Assembly: GCF_035917235.1 (NCBI RefSeq)
Contig: NZ_CP108423.1
Span: 3,599,001 to 3,663,000 of the forward strand
Length of the DNA: 64,000 nucleotides
Direction: 5' to 3'
Source of the DNA: Streptomyces sp. NBC_01294
GTDB taxonomy: Bacteria; Actinomycetota; Actinomycetes; Streptomycetales; Streptomycetaceae
This document shows positions 32,436 through 44,900 of this stretch, in pieces (position 1 is the first letter of the stretch; every line of letters starts with the position of its first letter). The position numbers and the translations under genes were made by a program. The notes under the pieces were generated by a model. The model saw nothing but the letters and a program-made list of their open reading frames with translations, was not told where the DNA came from and ran no database searches.

Positions 32436-32912
32436 TCAGGTCGGCCAGCCGACCTGCCCGTTCTCGACCTGGAGTACGTCTGGGACCTCGGCTTCGATGA
32501 ACCTGAGGAATCCGATCCCGATCGCGCCGTCCCCACGCAGGTGCGTTGCGTGAGCCCTTGCCGCCAGCCAGCAGAGCAGCTCACCGACCTCCTCGAACTG
32601 GTCCGGGTGGATCTCCTGCCGGGACGTCAGCGACCAGCCCTTACGCGACAGGTCCGCGCGGCCGGCCAGTACCGAGCAGAGCGCACCACCCACTCGCAAT
32701 GCCGCGCCCCGCTCGGCCAGCAGTGGATGGGGATCGTCCTCGATCACCGGGATCCCGTCGTCGTCTTCCACCACGACCGGGAACCTGGTCACGATGGACA
32801 GGCGCTCCGGTTGCGGCCCGATCCCCAGATGCCAGCTCAGCTCGGCAAGCTCCGTCTCGGAGATCTCGTCCCGCAGGTCGACGGCAATCGTCAGCTCATA
32901 AAGATCACTCAC
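32436..32912 (-). CDS. Conserved-looking hypothetical protein at the distal end of the NRPS operon
   Basis: The protein has 158 residues, soluble, starting VSDLYELTIAVDLRDEISETELAELSWHLG. It has a two-strand, two-helix alternation, an acidic central VVEDDDGIPVIEDDPHPLLAERG segment, and a C-terminal LCWLAARAHATHLRGDGAIGIGFLRFIEAEVPDVL block. I do not recognise a family. The GTG at 32912 lies 10 bases after the SDR gene's stop, so it is probably translated from the same transcript. A TTG at 32942 would be an alternative start. It sits between an immunity array and a biosynthetic operon and could belong to either system. Confidence 0.6.
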   Translation of the reverse strand: MSDLYELTIAVDLRDEISETELAELSWHLGIGPQPERLSIVTRFPVVVEDDDGIPVIEDDPHPLLAERGAALRVGGALCSVLAGRADLSRKGWSLTSRQEIHPDQFEEVGELLCWLAARAHATHLRGDGAIGIGFLRFIEAEVPDVLQVENGQVGWPT

Positions 32913-32922
32913 CCGGTGAAGC

Positions 32923-33906
32923 CTATGGTCGGCCACCGACAAGGGTGGCTTCCGCTTGGGCGGTCAGGCCGGCCGCGAGGTGCAGTTCGGGTTCCGGAAC
33001 CGATTGCTGCCAGGTCCAGGTGTCCTCGATCGTCTCCGTGACCGGGCGGCAGTGGAGGCCCGTGGCGTGGGCCCGGGTGACGTCGCCCGCGTGGATCGCG
33101 GCGTGGAAGTCCGTGCCCGGCGGAGCCCAGATGGGGAGGTCGGTCCACGGGGAGACGCCGGCGGCGGCGATCGCTTCGGGTGGCGTCCAGCGGAGCTCGG
33201 CGGTGGCGCCCGTGACGCGTACGCAGGTGTCCAGGAGTTCGCCGATGGTGGTGTGGCCGGGCTGCGAGACCAGGTTGTAGGGGCCGTGCAGGGCCGACTC
33301 CAGGGCGTCCAGGAGCCAGGTCGCCAGGTCGCGTACGTCGATGTACTGCAGCGGGGTTTCCCGGGGGCCGGGGGCCGGGATCTCGCCGCCCCTGGCGATG
33401 CGGGCCAGCCACCACGGCAGGCGGCCCACGTTCTCGCGCGGGCCCAGGATCAGGCCCGGGCGGACCAGCAGCGTGCGCTCCGCGCCGAACGCGCGGAGCA
33501 CGGCCAGTTCCGACCCGCGCTTGTCGGCCGCGAAGTCGGTCGCCTCCGCGTCCGGGTCGCCGTCGGCCGACGGGCCGAACTCGTCCAGGCCCGCCGGCGC
33601 CGGCCACGCGTACACCGAGCGGCTGGAGACGAAGGCGTGACGTCCGGCGCGCCCGGCCAGCAGGGCGGCCGCGTCGCGCACCACGGTCGGGGCGCCCGAC
33701 CAGGTGTCGACGACCGCGTCCCACTCCCCCGTCGCGAGGGCGGCCAGCCCGTCCTCGCGCGTGCGGTCGCCGTGCCGTACCTGCACGCCGGGCGGGGCCG
33801 GGTGCTCGCCCCGGTGGAAGACGGTCACGTCCCAGCCCCGGGCCACCGCGCCCTCGGCGACGGCACGCCCCGCGAAGTCCGTTCCGCCCAGCAGCAACAG
33901 CCTCAT
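32923..33906 (-). CDS. NAD(P)-dependent epimerase/dehydratase (extended SDR)
   Basis: The protein has 327 residues. The N-terminus MRLLLLGGTDFAGRAVAEGAVARGWDVTVFHRG has the GGTxFxGR nucleotide-binding motif of atypical extended SDRs. Conserved pieces are WDAVVDTWSG, RHAFVSSRSVYAW (Ser and Tyr of the active-site region), LLVRPGLILGPRENVGRLPWWL, LQYIDVRDLATWLLDALE and GPYNLVSQPGHTTIGELL. The usual YxxxK is not obvious (DFAADKRGSEL holds Lys but no Tyr), so catalysis is uncertain. GAGAGGGAC lies a few bases before the ATG, which overlaps the PPTase stop (ATGA). Placement in the NRPS operon suggests tailoring or a redox-regulatory role. Confidence 0.8.
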   Translation of the reverse strand: MRLLLLGGTDFAGRAVAEGAVARGWDVTVFHRGEHPAPPGVQVRHGDRTREDGLAALATGEWDAVVDTWSGAPTVVRDAAALLAGRAGRHAFVSSRSVYAWPAPAGLDEFGPSADGDPDAEATDFAADKRGSELAVLRAFGAERTLLVRPGLILGPRENVGRLPWWLARIARGGEIPAPGPRETPLQYIDVRDLATWLLDALESALHGPYNLVSQPGHTTIGELLDTCVRVTGATAELRWTPPEAIAAAGVSPWTDLPIWAPPGTDFHAAIHAGDVTRAHATGLHCRPVTETIEDTWTWQQSVPEPELHLAAGLTAQAEATLVGGRP

Positions 33907-34619
33907 CCTGGTCCCTCTCCGTCCGGCAGATCTTCGTGGTCGTTCGCTTCGTACGGCTCACGCGTGGCCACCGCTGCCGCGTATCCCGGCAGCGTCGCCA
34001 CGTCCGTCACCCGCCACCCGGGGATCCGGGCGGGCCGGGGCCCGGCGCCGGCCCGGACCGTGGCCGGCGCCGTGTTCAGGCCCGCGCCCGTGCCCTTCAG
34101 GTACGCCTCCTTGCGCGTCCAGCAGCGCGCGAACGCCGCCGGGCGGGCGGCCACCGGGAGCGCGGCCAGTTCGGCCAGCTCCCCGGGGTGCAGTGCCGTC
34201 GGGGCGGTCCGGGCCACGACCTGCGGCCACGGGACCTCCTCCACGTCCACGCCCACGGGGACGACGGCCACCGCGACGGCCACCAGGTCACCCGCGTGCG
34301 AGAGCGAGAAGTGCACGCCGGTGGCGCCCGCGACGGCGGGGCGGCCGTGCGGGCCGCCGCACCCCGTACAGGGCTCCCGGGTGAGGCGTACCGCCGAGGG
34401 GGCCACGCCCAGGCGCTCCCCGAGGAGCCGGCGTACCGCCACGTGGGCCACCAGGTAGCGGTCCCGGTCGGCCGTCGTCCGGAAGGCGGCGAGCCGGGCG
34501 TGTTCGGCTGCGTCCAGGACGGACGCGTGGCGGGCGGCCTCCGGGAGGTACTCGGAGACCCGTTGCTGCCAGACGCGTTCCAGGCCGGACGCCGCCCACC
34601 GCGAGGGAGCGTGGGTCAC
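33903..34619 (-). CDS. 4'-phosphopantetheinyl transferase, Sfp type
   Basis: The protein has 238 residues. Hallmarks are RYLVAHVAVRRLLGERLG, PHGRPAVAGATGVHFSLSHAGDLVAVAVA (FSLSHxG), VGVDVEEV (the Mg-binding D-x-E) and FARCWTRKEAYLKGTGAGLN (W-x-x-KEA-x-x-K). It transfers phosphopantetheine from CoA to the conserved Ser of PCP and ACP domains and so should activate the carrier domains encoded in the same operon. A Cys cluster (EPCTGCGGPHG) precedes the catalytic region, common in actinobacterial Sfp-type enzymes. The GTG at 34619 overlaps the preceding stop as GTGA. Confidence 0.92.
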   Translation of the reverse strand: MTHAPSRWAASGLERVWQQRVSEYLPEAARHASVLDAAEHARLAAFRTTADRDRYLVAHVAVRRLLGERLGVAPSAVRLTREPCTGCGGPHGRPAVAGATGVHFSLSHAGDLVAVAVAVVPVGVDVEEVPWPQVVARTAPTALHPGELAELAALPVAARPAAFARCWTRKEAYLKGTGAGLNTAPATVRAGAGPRPARIPGWRVTDVATLPGYAAAVATREPYEANDHEDLPDGEGPG

Positions 34620-35749
34620 CGGGCGGTGCGGTCGCGGTAGGCCGCGAAGCGCTCGGCGATCTCCCGGGCGCGGCCCTCGGCCTCCGAGAGCCTCATCTCG
34701 CCGCAGTCGTAGCCGAGCTCCTCCTTCATGATCGCCATCGCATGGGGCTCGAAGACCACCGTGCCGTCCGCGCGGATCTCGCTGATGCCGTCGTGCAGCT
34801 GACCGGAGACGTTGATGGCGTGCGCCTCGTCCGCCGTCATGCCGTCGGGGAGCAGCGCGCGGAACTTGCCGTTCTCGATCGCCACCGGGTAGCCGCCGAG
34901 CGCCCCGTCGGCGCCGGGCGCGTGGACCACCGCGTCGCGCTCGTCGGCGAGCGGCTCCAGGACGCTGAGCGCGGAGGACGCGGTCATCGTCTGGCCGGGC
35001 AGGCCTCCGGTGCGGCGGTACGCGCCGGGCAGGCGGTTCAGGAGCGCCGCGACGTCCAGCTCGCCGGTGACGTCGCGCCCGTCGAGGCGGATGCCGAGGC
35101 CCATGCCGGCGGGGCCGCTGTTGCCGGTGCGGGACAGGCGGTGCGAGACGTAGTGGTGGGCCACCAGGCGCACCTCGACGTCGGCGGCGCTGCGGCCCAG
35201 CTCGTCGGCGGCCACGGCGGTGATGCCGGGGACGTTGTTGGCGACGTTGCCGATGCCGATGTCCGGGGAGAGGCCGATCGCGGCGAGCGCGGGGTGCACG
35301 GCGTCGGGGTAGGCGGCGTTGACGACCAGGGCCTGGGTGCCGGAGAGGCGCACGGCCTCCATGGCCTTCATCACCGGGACCAGGTGCATGGGCAGCCACG
35401 GGCCGTAGTTGGCGGCGTACACCCGCTGGAAGGCGTCCTGCCGGAGCGTGGAGATGACCCACCAGGACTGGTAGCTGACGGCCAGGAAGATGATGTCGGG
35501 GCCGAAGGCGGCTATCCGCTCGGCGGTGCGCGCCACGTCGGTGATGTCGGTCTGCGCGTGGCTGACCTCGGTGCTGTGGCCGCGCTGGACGCTGCAGAAG
35601 CGCGTCAGGTTGGCGGCCTTGAGGAGGGTCTCCTCGTCGCGGCCGACCAGCTGGACGTGGCGGGGGTGCGCGCTGTGCGCCAGCTCGTGGAAGACGCGGC
35701 GGCCGATGTCGCCGGCGCCCAGGACCATGATCTTGCGGGCGTTGCTCAT
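34616..35749 (-). CDS. Rossmann-fold dehydrogenase-like protein (lactate/malate-dehydrogenase-like shape)
   Basis: The protein has 377 residues. The N-terminus KIMVLGAGDIGRRVFHELAHS is a clear NAD(P) motif (GxGxxG). It is followed by VQLVGRDEETLLKAA, DIIFLAVSYQSWW and ALVVNAAYPDAVHPALAAIGLSPDIGIGNVANNVPGI, whose order recalls LDH/MDH proteins (NxxxP then substrate loop) without the canonical catalytic His-Asp pair I would expect. The C-terminal 170 residues (VRLVAHHYVSHRLSRTG; FRALLPDGMTADEAHAINVSGQLHDGISEI) are not like LDH. GGAGG lies 7 bases before the ATG. It is coupled to the HAD phosphatase upstream and the PPTase downstream. It probably oxidises or reduces a pathway-specific acid; the substrate is unknown. 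Confidence 0.6.
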   Translation of the reverse strand: MSNARKIMVLGAGDIGRRVFHELAHSAHPRHVQLVGRDEETLLKAANLTRFCSVQRGHSTEVSHAQTDITDVARTAERIAAFGPDIIFLAVSYQSWWVISTLRQDAFQRVYAANYGPWLPMHLVPVMKAMEAVRLSGTQALVVNAAYPDAVHPALAAIGLSPDIGIGNVANNVPGITAVAADELGRSAADVEVRLVAHHYVSHRLSRTGNSGPAGMGLGIRLDGRDVTGELDVAALLNRLPGAYRRTGGLPGQTMTASSALSVLEPLADERDAVVHAPGADGALGGYPVAIENGKFRALLPDGMTADEAHAINVSGQLHDGISEIRADGTVVFEPHAMAIMKEELGYDCGEMRLSEAEGRAREIAERFAAYRDRTAR

Positions 35750-36474
35750 GAGGTACCTCCGAAGGGTGCGGCAGCGGCGAAGGGGGTGGCGGCGGGCGCC
35801 ATCAGGTGGGCGTCGCGGACGAGCCGGGGCAGCAGGCGCATGGACGGGAAGGTGACGGCGCCCTCGCGGTGGGGCGGGGTGGCCGGGTCGGCGGTGTACT
35901 GCAGGACCCGCATCCCGGCGGCCACGGCGGCGTCCACGCCGACCGGGCTGTCCTCGACCACGACGCACTCGTCGGGCGTGACGCCGCACTGCTCGGCGGC
36001 CCGGAGGAACAGCCTCGGGTCGGGCTTCCACGCGTCGACGTCGTACGCCGAGAAGAGCCGGCCGCCGAAGTGGTGCAGGATGCCGGCCTTCTCCAGGCGG
36101 CTCTTCATGATGCCGAGCGGGCTGTTGGAGGCCACGCACATGCGGTCGCCGACGGCGGCCGCGAGCTGTTCGAGGGCGTACGCGACGCCGTCGATGGGCT
36201 CGATGCGGTCGCCGATCAGCTCCTCGCACTTGGCGCGGGCGATCACCATGGCGTCCTGCGGCGGGTCGGTGCGCGCCAGGTCCGCCATCAGGTCGATGCA
36301 CTCCTGCATCTTCTTGCCGGAGAACAGCTCGTCCTGCTGCTCGCGGGTCAGGCGCAGGCCCATCAGTTCGCCGACGTGGGCGATCCCGCCGTTCTCGGCG
36401 GCCTGCGTGTCGACGAGGACACCGTCCAGGTCGAAGACGACGAACTCGGGTGCTCGTACGGGGAACTCACTCAT
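35746..36474 (-). CDS. HAD-superfamily hydrolase (subfamily IA, phosphoglycolate/beta-phosphoglucomutase-like)
   Basis: The protein has 242 residues with all HAD motifs: motif I VFDLDGVLVDT (nucleophile and acid/base Asp), a helical cap beginning NGGIAHVGELMGLRL, motif II CVASNSPLG (Ser), motif III KPDPRLFLRAA (Lys) and motif IV VVVEDSPVGVDAA (Asp). It should remove phosphate from a small metabolite. Many such phosphatases in peptide-antibiotic clusters act with a phosphorylating or ligase step. The ATG at 36474 overlaps the ATP-grasp gene by 8 bp, and its stop overlaps the next ATG (ATGA). No membrane or signal sequence is present. Together with its neighbours it suggests synthesis of an unusual building block. 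Confidence 0.88.
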   Translation of the reverse strand: MSEFPVRAPEFVVFDLDGVLVDTQAAENGGIAHVGELMGLRLTREQQDELFSGKKMQECIDLMADLARTDPPQDAMVIARAKCEELIGDRIEPIDGVAYALEQLAAAVGDRMCVASNSPLGIMKSRLEKAGILHHFGGRLFSAYDVDAWKPDPRLFLRAAEQCGVTPDECVVVEDSPVGVDAAVAAGMRVLQYTADPATPPHREGAVTFPSMRLLPRLVRDAHLMAPAATPFAAAAPFGGTS

Positions 36475-37810
36475 AGTCGATCCAGTCCACGCTCTCGATG
36501 GCGGCGACGGTCGCGGCCAGTTCCTCATGGGTGGCGGCGGAGCCGATGACGGCCGCCGTGTTGCCGCGCGCGCCGATCCGCCAGTCCACGTCGGCGCCGG
36601 GCTCGGCGAGGACGACGACCCGCTCGACGTGGGCGAGGCGGCGCAGCGCGGAGACGCCGCGGATGGCCCGCACCCGGCGGGCGCCGAGGGGCGGCACGGT
36701 CAGGTAGTGGAAGGCGATCGGCCCGCCCTGCTTGACCTCGGGGGTCTCGTACGGGAGGCCGAGGGCGGCGGCGACCGCGACGTACGCCGGGTCGGAGGTG
36801 CCGGAGCGGACCGCGAGGTCGTCGACCCAGGCCCCGAGCCGGCCGTTGACCTCGATGACCCGGGGGCCGCCGGCGGTCAGCTTGATCTCGACGTCGGCGA
36901 CGCCGTGGATGTTCAGGGCGCGCACGGCGCGGCAGGCCAGGTCGCGGACCTCACGCTCCTCGGCCTCCGGTACGACGGAGAAGCCGCCGTAGCCGCCGCG
37001 CTCGCGGAACGGCTCGGCCAGCGCGAACTTGCTGGTCACGAACACCGGACGGACGTCGTCGCCGTCGGCGACGCAGTCCACCGCGATGTAGTCGCCCCAG
37101 GGCGCCGGCGTCGGCCGCCCCACCAGGAGCTCCTCCAGCATCACGGCCGTCTCGGCGGGCCCGCCCCCGGCTCCCGCGAAGACCTCCGCGAGGGCGGCCC
37201 GGCACTCCTCGGGGGTGGCGACGGCCTGCGTGTTGCGGCTGGACGCGCCCTTCACCGGCTTGATGATGGCGGGCAGTCCGACGTGGGCGATCGCCTCGTC
37301 GGCCTGCGCGGGGTCGGTCAGCGTACGGAAGCGCACGCTGTCGACGCCCGCCTCGGCGAACCGCAGGCGCTGCAGGTCCTTGTGGGTGATGGCGTCGACG
37401 TCGGCGGGCCGGTGGTAGCGCAGGCCGAGGGCCTCGGCGAGCCGCACGGTGGGTGCGATCTGGAACTCGCTGAAGGTGACGATGCCCGCCGGGTCGAGCG
37501 CGCGCAGCGCCTCCCGGGTCTGCGCCTCGGTGCGGCCCGCGGTGTTCACCACGGTGCCGACCATCTCCAGGGTCGGGATCATCTCCTGGGCGTGGGCGGT
37601 GTCCGCCGTGACGAACACCAGGTCGCAGCCGGCCTGCCGGGCCGCCTCGGCGAGCCGGGTGGGTGCGAGGCTGCCGGCGTCGTAGACGACGAGCAGCACG
37701 GGGTTCTCGCCGAGGCCCTTGTCCAGGCCCTTGGCAGGACCCTGGTCGAGGCCGTGGTCGAGGCCGTGGTCGAGGCCGTGGTCGGGGCCGTGGTCGGGGA
37801 TCGCGGTCAT
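36467..37810 (-). CDS. ATP-grasp ligase (carboxylate-amine ligase type) with repeat N-terminus
   Basis: The protein has 447 residues. Residues 5-33 are an unusual repeat of DHGLDHGLD-type units from a 12-bp DNA repeat. The rest is an ATP-grasp enzyme: pre-ATP-grasp strand VLLVVYDAGSLAPTRLAEAARQAG, ITHKDLQRLRFAEAGV, LPAIIKPVKGASSRNTQAV (ATP-binding Lys), VMLEELLVG, DVEIKLTAGGPRVIEVNGRLGAW (metal-binding Glu and Asn). It resembles BacD/DdaF-type L-amino-acid ligases, which join an acid and an amine through an acyl phosphate. GGAGG precedes the ATG by 8 bases, and the gene starts 3 bases after the NRPS stop. It probably makes an amide bond outside the assembly line. Confidence 0.85.
   Translation of the reverse strand: MTAIPDHGPDHGLDHGLDHGLDQGPAKGLDKGLGENPVLLVVYDAGSLAPTRLAEAARQAGCDLVFVTADTAHAQEMIPTLEMVGTVVNTAGRTEAQTREALRALDPAGIVTFSEFQIAPTVRLAEALGLRYHRPADVDAITHKDLQRLRFAEAGVDSVRFRTLTDPAQADEAIAHVGLPAIIKPVKGASSRNTQAVATPEECRAALAEVFAGAGGGPAETAVMLEELLVGRPTPAPWGDYIAVDCVADGDDVRPVFVTSKFALAEPFRERGGYGGFSVVPEAEEREVRDLACRAVRALNIHGVADVEIKLTAGGPRVIEVNGRLGAWVDDLAVRSGTSDPAYVAVAAALGLPYETPEVKQGGPIAFHYLTVPPLGARRVRAIRGVSALRRLAHVERVVVLAEPGADVDWRIGARGNTAAVIGSAATHEELAATVAAIESVDWIDYE
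37742..37801 (-). repeat. 12-bp tandem repeat inside the ATP-grasp gene
   Basis: Five units of (C/G)TGGTCGAGGCC or close variants (GTGGTCGGGGCC) lie in the 5' end of the gene and encode alternating Asp-His-Gly-Leu/Pro residues ahead of the folded domain. Unit length is a multiple of three, so copy-number change keeps the frame. Confidence 0.85.
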
Positions 37811-37813
37811 GGG

Positions 37814-40383
<2,570 letters not shown>

Positions 40384-40387
<4 letters not shown>

Positions 40388-41976
40388 GACCCCTCCGTGG
40401 TGTCGAGGATCCGCGCCAGTGCCTTGCGGTCCGTCTTTCCGTTGTCGTTGAGCGGCAGGCCGCCCGGCAGGTGGGTGAGCGAGGCGGGCACCATGTGCAG
40501 CGGCAGCAGCTCGCGCAGCCAGGCGTCGAACCGCTCGGGGTCCACCGCGCGGCCCGCGTAGGCGCCGACCAGCTCGGTCTCGCCGTCCGGGCCCGGCAGG
40601 GCGAGCACCGCGGCGTCGATGACGTGCGGGTGGCGGTGCACGGCCGCCTCGATCTCGCCGAGCTCGATGCGGAAGCCGCGCACCTTGACCTGCTGGTCGA
40701 GGCGGCCCCAGTGCACGTAGAGCCCGTTCTCGCGGCGGACCCGGTCACCGGTGCGGTACCAGTGGCGGTCGGTCAGTGCGGTGCTGCCGTCGTAGCCCAC
40801 GGCAGGGCCCCCGTCGGCCTCGTACGACACGAAGCGCCCGGCGTTCTCGCGCGGGTCGAGGTAGCCGGCGAAGCGCTGCGGGCCGCGCACGCACAGCTCG
40901 CCCTCGTTGTCGGCGGCCAGGCCGTCCTCGTCCAGCAGCACCGTCTCCATCCCCGGGAAGGGGACGCCGATCGGCACGGTGCCGCCGGTGAACTCCGGCC
41001 AGTCCGTACTCGGCCCGGACAGCGCGTGGTTGGTGCAGCACACCGTCAGCTCGGTGGGCCCGTACACGTTGTGGATCACGGCGTTCGGGGCGACCGCGCG
41101 CCACAGTTCGGCGTGCTGGGTGGTGACCGGCTCGGCGCCGAACATGCTGTGCCGGAGGTTCACGGCGCGGCCCGTCGGCAGGTTGCCGAGCCGCTGCGCC
41201 TGGCGGATCACCGAGGGGACCGAGAACCAGTGGGTGAGCTCGCGCTCGACGATGAAGTCGACCGGCCGGTAGAGGTCGGCGGCGAGCGGGACCACCAGGG
41301 TGGCGCCGCCGCCCCAGGTCGCGAACAGGTCGATGACGTGCGCGTCGAAGGTCAGGCCGAAGGTCTGGGTGAGCCGGGCGCCGGGCGCGATCTCGTACCG
41401 CTCGATGTTGTGCGCGAGGAACAGCGAGGTGTTCCGGTGCCGGATCGGCACGCCCTTGGGCTGACCGGTGGAACCCGACGTGAACAGCAGGTACGCCTCG
41501 CGGTCCGGGTCGTCCGGAACCGGCGGCAGCGACTGCTCCAGTACGTCGGTCAGCGTCCCGGACGCCCGCTCGTCCTCGTCGAGTTCGAGGACGGTGGGCC
41601 GGTACCGCTCGGGCAGCCGCGCGAACAGGTCGGCGGACCGGGTGTCCACCAGGGCCACCTCGACGCCGGCCCGCTGGGCGATGTCGAGGTTGCGCTGCGC
41701 GGGGTAGTCGGGGTTGAGGGGGACGACGCCCGCGCCGAGCCGCTGGACCGCCAGGTAGCCGGCGTACGCGGCGACCGAGCGGGTGGCGGCGAGCGCCACC
41801 CGGGTGGGCAGCGAGCCGTGCTTGGCGGCGATGCGGTCGGCGAGGGTGAGCGCGAGGGCGCGCAGCTCGCCGTAGGTCAGTACCTCGTCGCCGATCTCCA
41901 GGGCGGGCAGGCCGGGGTGACGCAGGGCCGATTCCTCGAACCACTGGTAGAGCGTGCGCTGTTGCCGGTCGTTCAT
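40384..41976 (-). CDS. Freestanding NRPS adenylation domain
   Basis: The protein has 530 residues with all A-domain motifs and no carrier domain: LTYGELRALALTLADRI, YLLFTSGSTGQPKGVPI, LTFDAHVIDLFATWGGGATL, HNVYGPTELTVCCTNH, WYRTGDRVRR, GRLDQQVKVRGFRIELGEIE and NDNGKTDRKAL (catalytic Lys). The pocket code read by eye is D-A-I-F-S-F-V-V-C-K, which does not match a common proteinogenic residue I know. The ATG overlaps the stop of the preceding C-A-PCP gene (ATGA) with GAGGA just upstream. As that gene's own A domain looks dead, this enzyme is the natural candidate for loading its PCP in trans (inference). Confidence 0.9.
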
Positions 41977-44900
41977 CGCTTCCTCGGTATCGGTGTGCTG
42001 GTCTGTCGGGTGCGGCCGCGGGCGCGCATGGCCTCGGCGCGGGCCTGGGCCCGGTTGTGGCCGCGCTCTCCGGCGGCCGACGGGGCGTCCGTGGCGGGCG
42101 CGCCGCCCAGGAAGGCGGCCATGGCCTGGACGGTGGAGTGGCGGAACAGGTCCACCACGTCGACGTCGCGGTCCAGTGCGGTACGCAGCCGGTCGCGCAG
42201 GCGGATCAGGAGCAGCGAGTTGCCGCCGGCGTCGAAGAAGTTCTCCGACGCTCCGACGCTCCGGCCGAGCACCTGCTCCCAGGCCGCGGCGACGGTCCGC
42301 TCGGCGTCGCTCACCGGCTGCGCGGCGGCGTCCTGGGCCGGCCGCGCGGCCTGGGCGGCGGCCGCCTCGGCGAGCAGCTTGGCGATCCGCTCCCGGTCGG
42401 GGCGCCCGCCGGGCAGCAGCGGCAGCCGGTCGGCCAGGTGCAGCCGGGCGGGCAGCAGGTGGCCGGGCAGCAGCTCGCGCAGGTGGGTGCGCAGTGCGTC
42501 GACGGTCAGGTCCGCGCCCGGCCCGGCCGCGACGGCCGCCGCGAGGGAGCCGTCCGCCGGGTCGGTGAGGACCTGTGCCCGGACCACGTCGGGGTGCGCG
42601 AGGAGCGCGCCCTCGACGTCGATGGCGGCCACCCGGACGCCCCGTACCAGGGTCTGGTCGGCGGCCCGGCCGGCGAAGACGAACCGGCCGTCGGGAAGCC
42701 CGCGGGCCAGGTCGCCGGTGGCGAACAGGCGCGCGCCGGGCTCCGCTCCGAACGGGTCGGGCAGGAAGCGTGCGGCGGTGCGGCTCGCCCGGTCCAGGTA
42801 GCCCCGGGTGACGGCCGGGCCGCCGATGTGCAGTTCGCCGACCGCGCCGGGCGCCGCGATCTCGCCGTCCGCGTCCAGGACGTAGGCGGTGGCGCCGGCC
42901 GGCAGCCCGAGCGGCAGGGGGCCGTAGCCCTCGCCCTCCGGCGTCCGCGCCGGGCCCGCGAGCGCGGGGCCCGCGGTCTCGGCGCTGCTGTACAGCTGGT
43001 GCACGTCCGCGGCCCCGGCGGCCCGCGCTGCGGCGAGGGCGGCCGGGAACAGGGGCTCGCCCGTGGTCAGTACGGTGACCGGCGCGCCGCTCGTCAGCAA
43101 CCCCGCCAGCTCGGCGGGGGCCGCGAGCACGGTGGCCTCGTCGCCGCCGGTCGGGACGACCGCGCGGCCGCCCCGGGTCAGCGGGCCGAACAGCTCCAGG
43201 AACGCGGCCGGCGCGTCCGGCGCCGCCAGCTGGGCGACCGCGTCGAAGGCGTGCGCGGGCAGCTCGCGATGGGCCCAGCGCAGCCGGGACACCAGATTGC
43301 GGTGCTCGGCGACGACCGCGCGCGGCTCGCCGGTGACGCCCGCCGTCCGCAGCACCCAGGCGGCGCCGCGCGCGGTGACGCGCACGGCGTCCGCCGCCGC
43401 GCCGCCCTCGGGCTCGTCCTCGGCTTCGGCTTCGGCTTCGGCGTCGGCCTCCGGGTCCAGCACGTCGACCCGGGTGTGGTCGAACAGCGCGCTGGAGTAC
43501 GCGTCCGCGAGGACCGTCCGCAGCCCCGCGTCGTCCGCGGCGAGCCGCAGCAGGAACGCGGGCAGCTCCGGGTCGAGCGGTACGCACGTCCCGCCCGCCC
43601 TGATCACGCCCAGCTGGGCGGCGGCCAGCGCGAAGGACTTGGGCACGCACACCCCGACCGGGGTCTCGGGGCCGGTCCCGAGCGCCCGCAGGCGCGCCGC
43701 CACCCGGTCCGCGGCGCGGTCGAGGTCGCGGTACGTCCAGGTGCGCGCCCCCGCGGCCACGGCGACCGCGTCGGGGGTGCGGGCGATCTGCTCGGCGACC
43801 AACTCGTGCAGCAGGCTCCCGTCCTCGTACGCCGCGACGGCCGCAGGCGGGTCGGTGCGCAGCAGCGCGGAGACGCGGGCCGAGGGGTCGGCGCCGATCC
43901 GCTCCAGGACGGTGCGCAGCCGGGCGAGCAGCAGCTCCACGGTGGCCTCGTCGAAGAGGTCGGTGCGGTAGTCGGCGAGGGCGAGCAGGCCCTCGCCGGT
44001 CTCGACGGTGTCGATCGCCAGGTCGGTCTTCATGGTGGGCAGGCGCAGCTCGGCGGCGCCGAACCGGGCGCCGGCCGCCTCGTGGACGGGCGCGGCCGGC
44101 GCGTGCGTGTACATGACCTGGTAGAGCGGGTGGTAGCTCGGGTCGCGGGCGAGCCCGAGCCGGTCCATGACCTCGTCGACGAGCAGGTCGGGGTGGTCGA
44201 GGGCGTCCAGGAGGTCACCGCGCACCCGGCCGATCAGGTCGCCGAACTCCGGGTCGCCGACCAGCTCGCCGCGCAGGACGACGGGCCGGGTGAGGTAGCC
44301 GATGACGCGGGCGCTCTCGGTCGTGTCGCGTCCGGAGACGGCCATGCCGGTCAGCACGTCGGCGCCGCCGTACTGGCTGAGCACCACGTCGACGGCGGCC
44401 TTCAGCACCATGAACAGGCTGGCGCGCCGGGTGCGGGCCAGCCGGCGCAGGGGCTCCACGACCGACTCGGGTACGACGGTGGTGACCCGGCCGCCCTCGT
44501 GCCCGGCGCGGGCCCGGCGGGGCCCGTCGAGCGGCAGTTCGAGGAGGTCGGGGGCGCCGGCCAGGCGCTGCGTCCAGTAGGCGAGCCGCTCGGGCCTGGC
44601 CGCCTCGTCCTGGGCGGTGCGCTCGGCGAGGAACTCCCCGTACCCGACGGCCGGCCGGGGCAGCGGGTCGGCGAGGCCGCGCGCGAACGCCTCGTACAGG
44701 GCGGCGAGTTCGGTGGTGAACAGCTCCAGCGAGGCCCCGTCGAAGACGATGTGGTGGACGCCGACGAGGAGTTGGTGCCGCGTCTCGCCGAGGCGCAGCA
44801 GCCGGACCCGCAGCAGCGGCCCGCCGTCGAGGTCGAAGGGGGTGCGGGCGAAGGCGTCCGCGAGGTCGGCCGCCTCCTGCGGCGTCGCGTCGAGCCGGTC

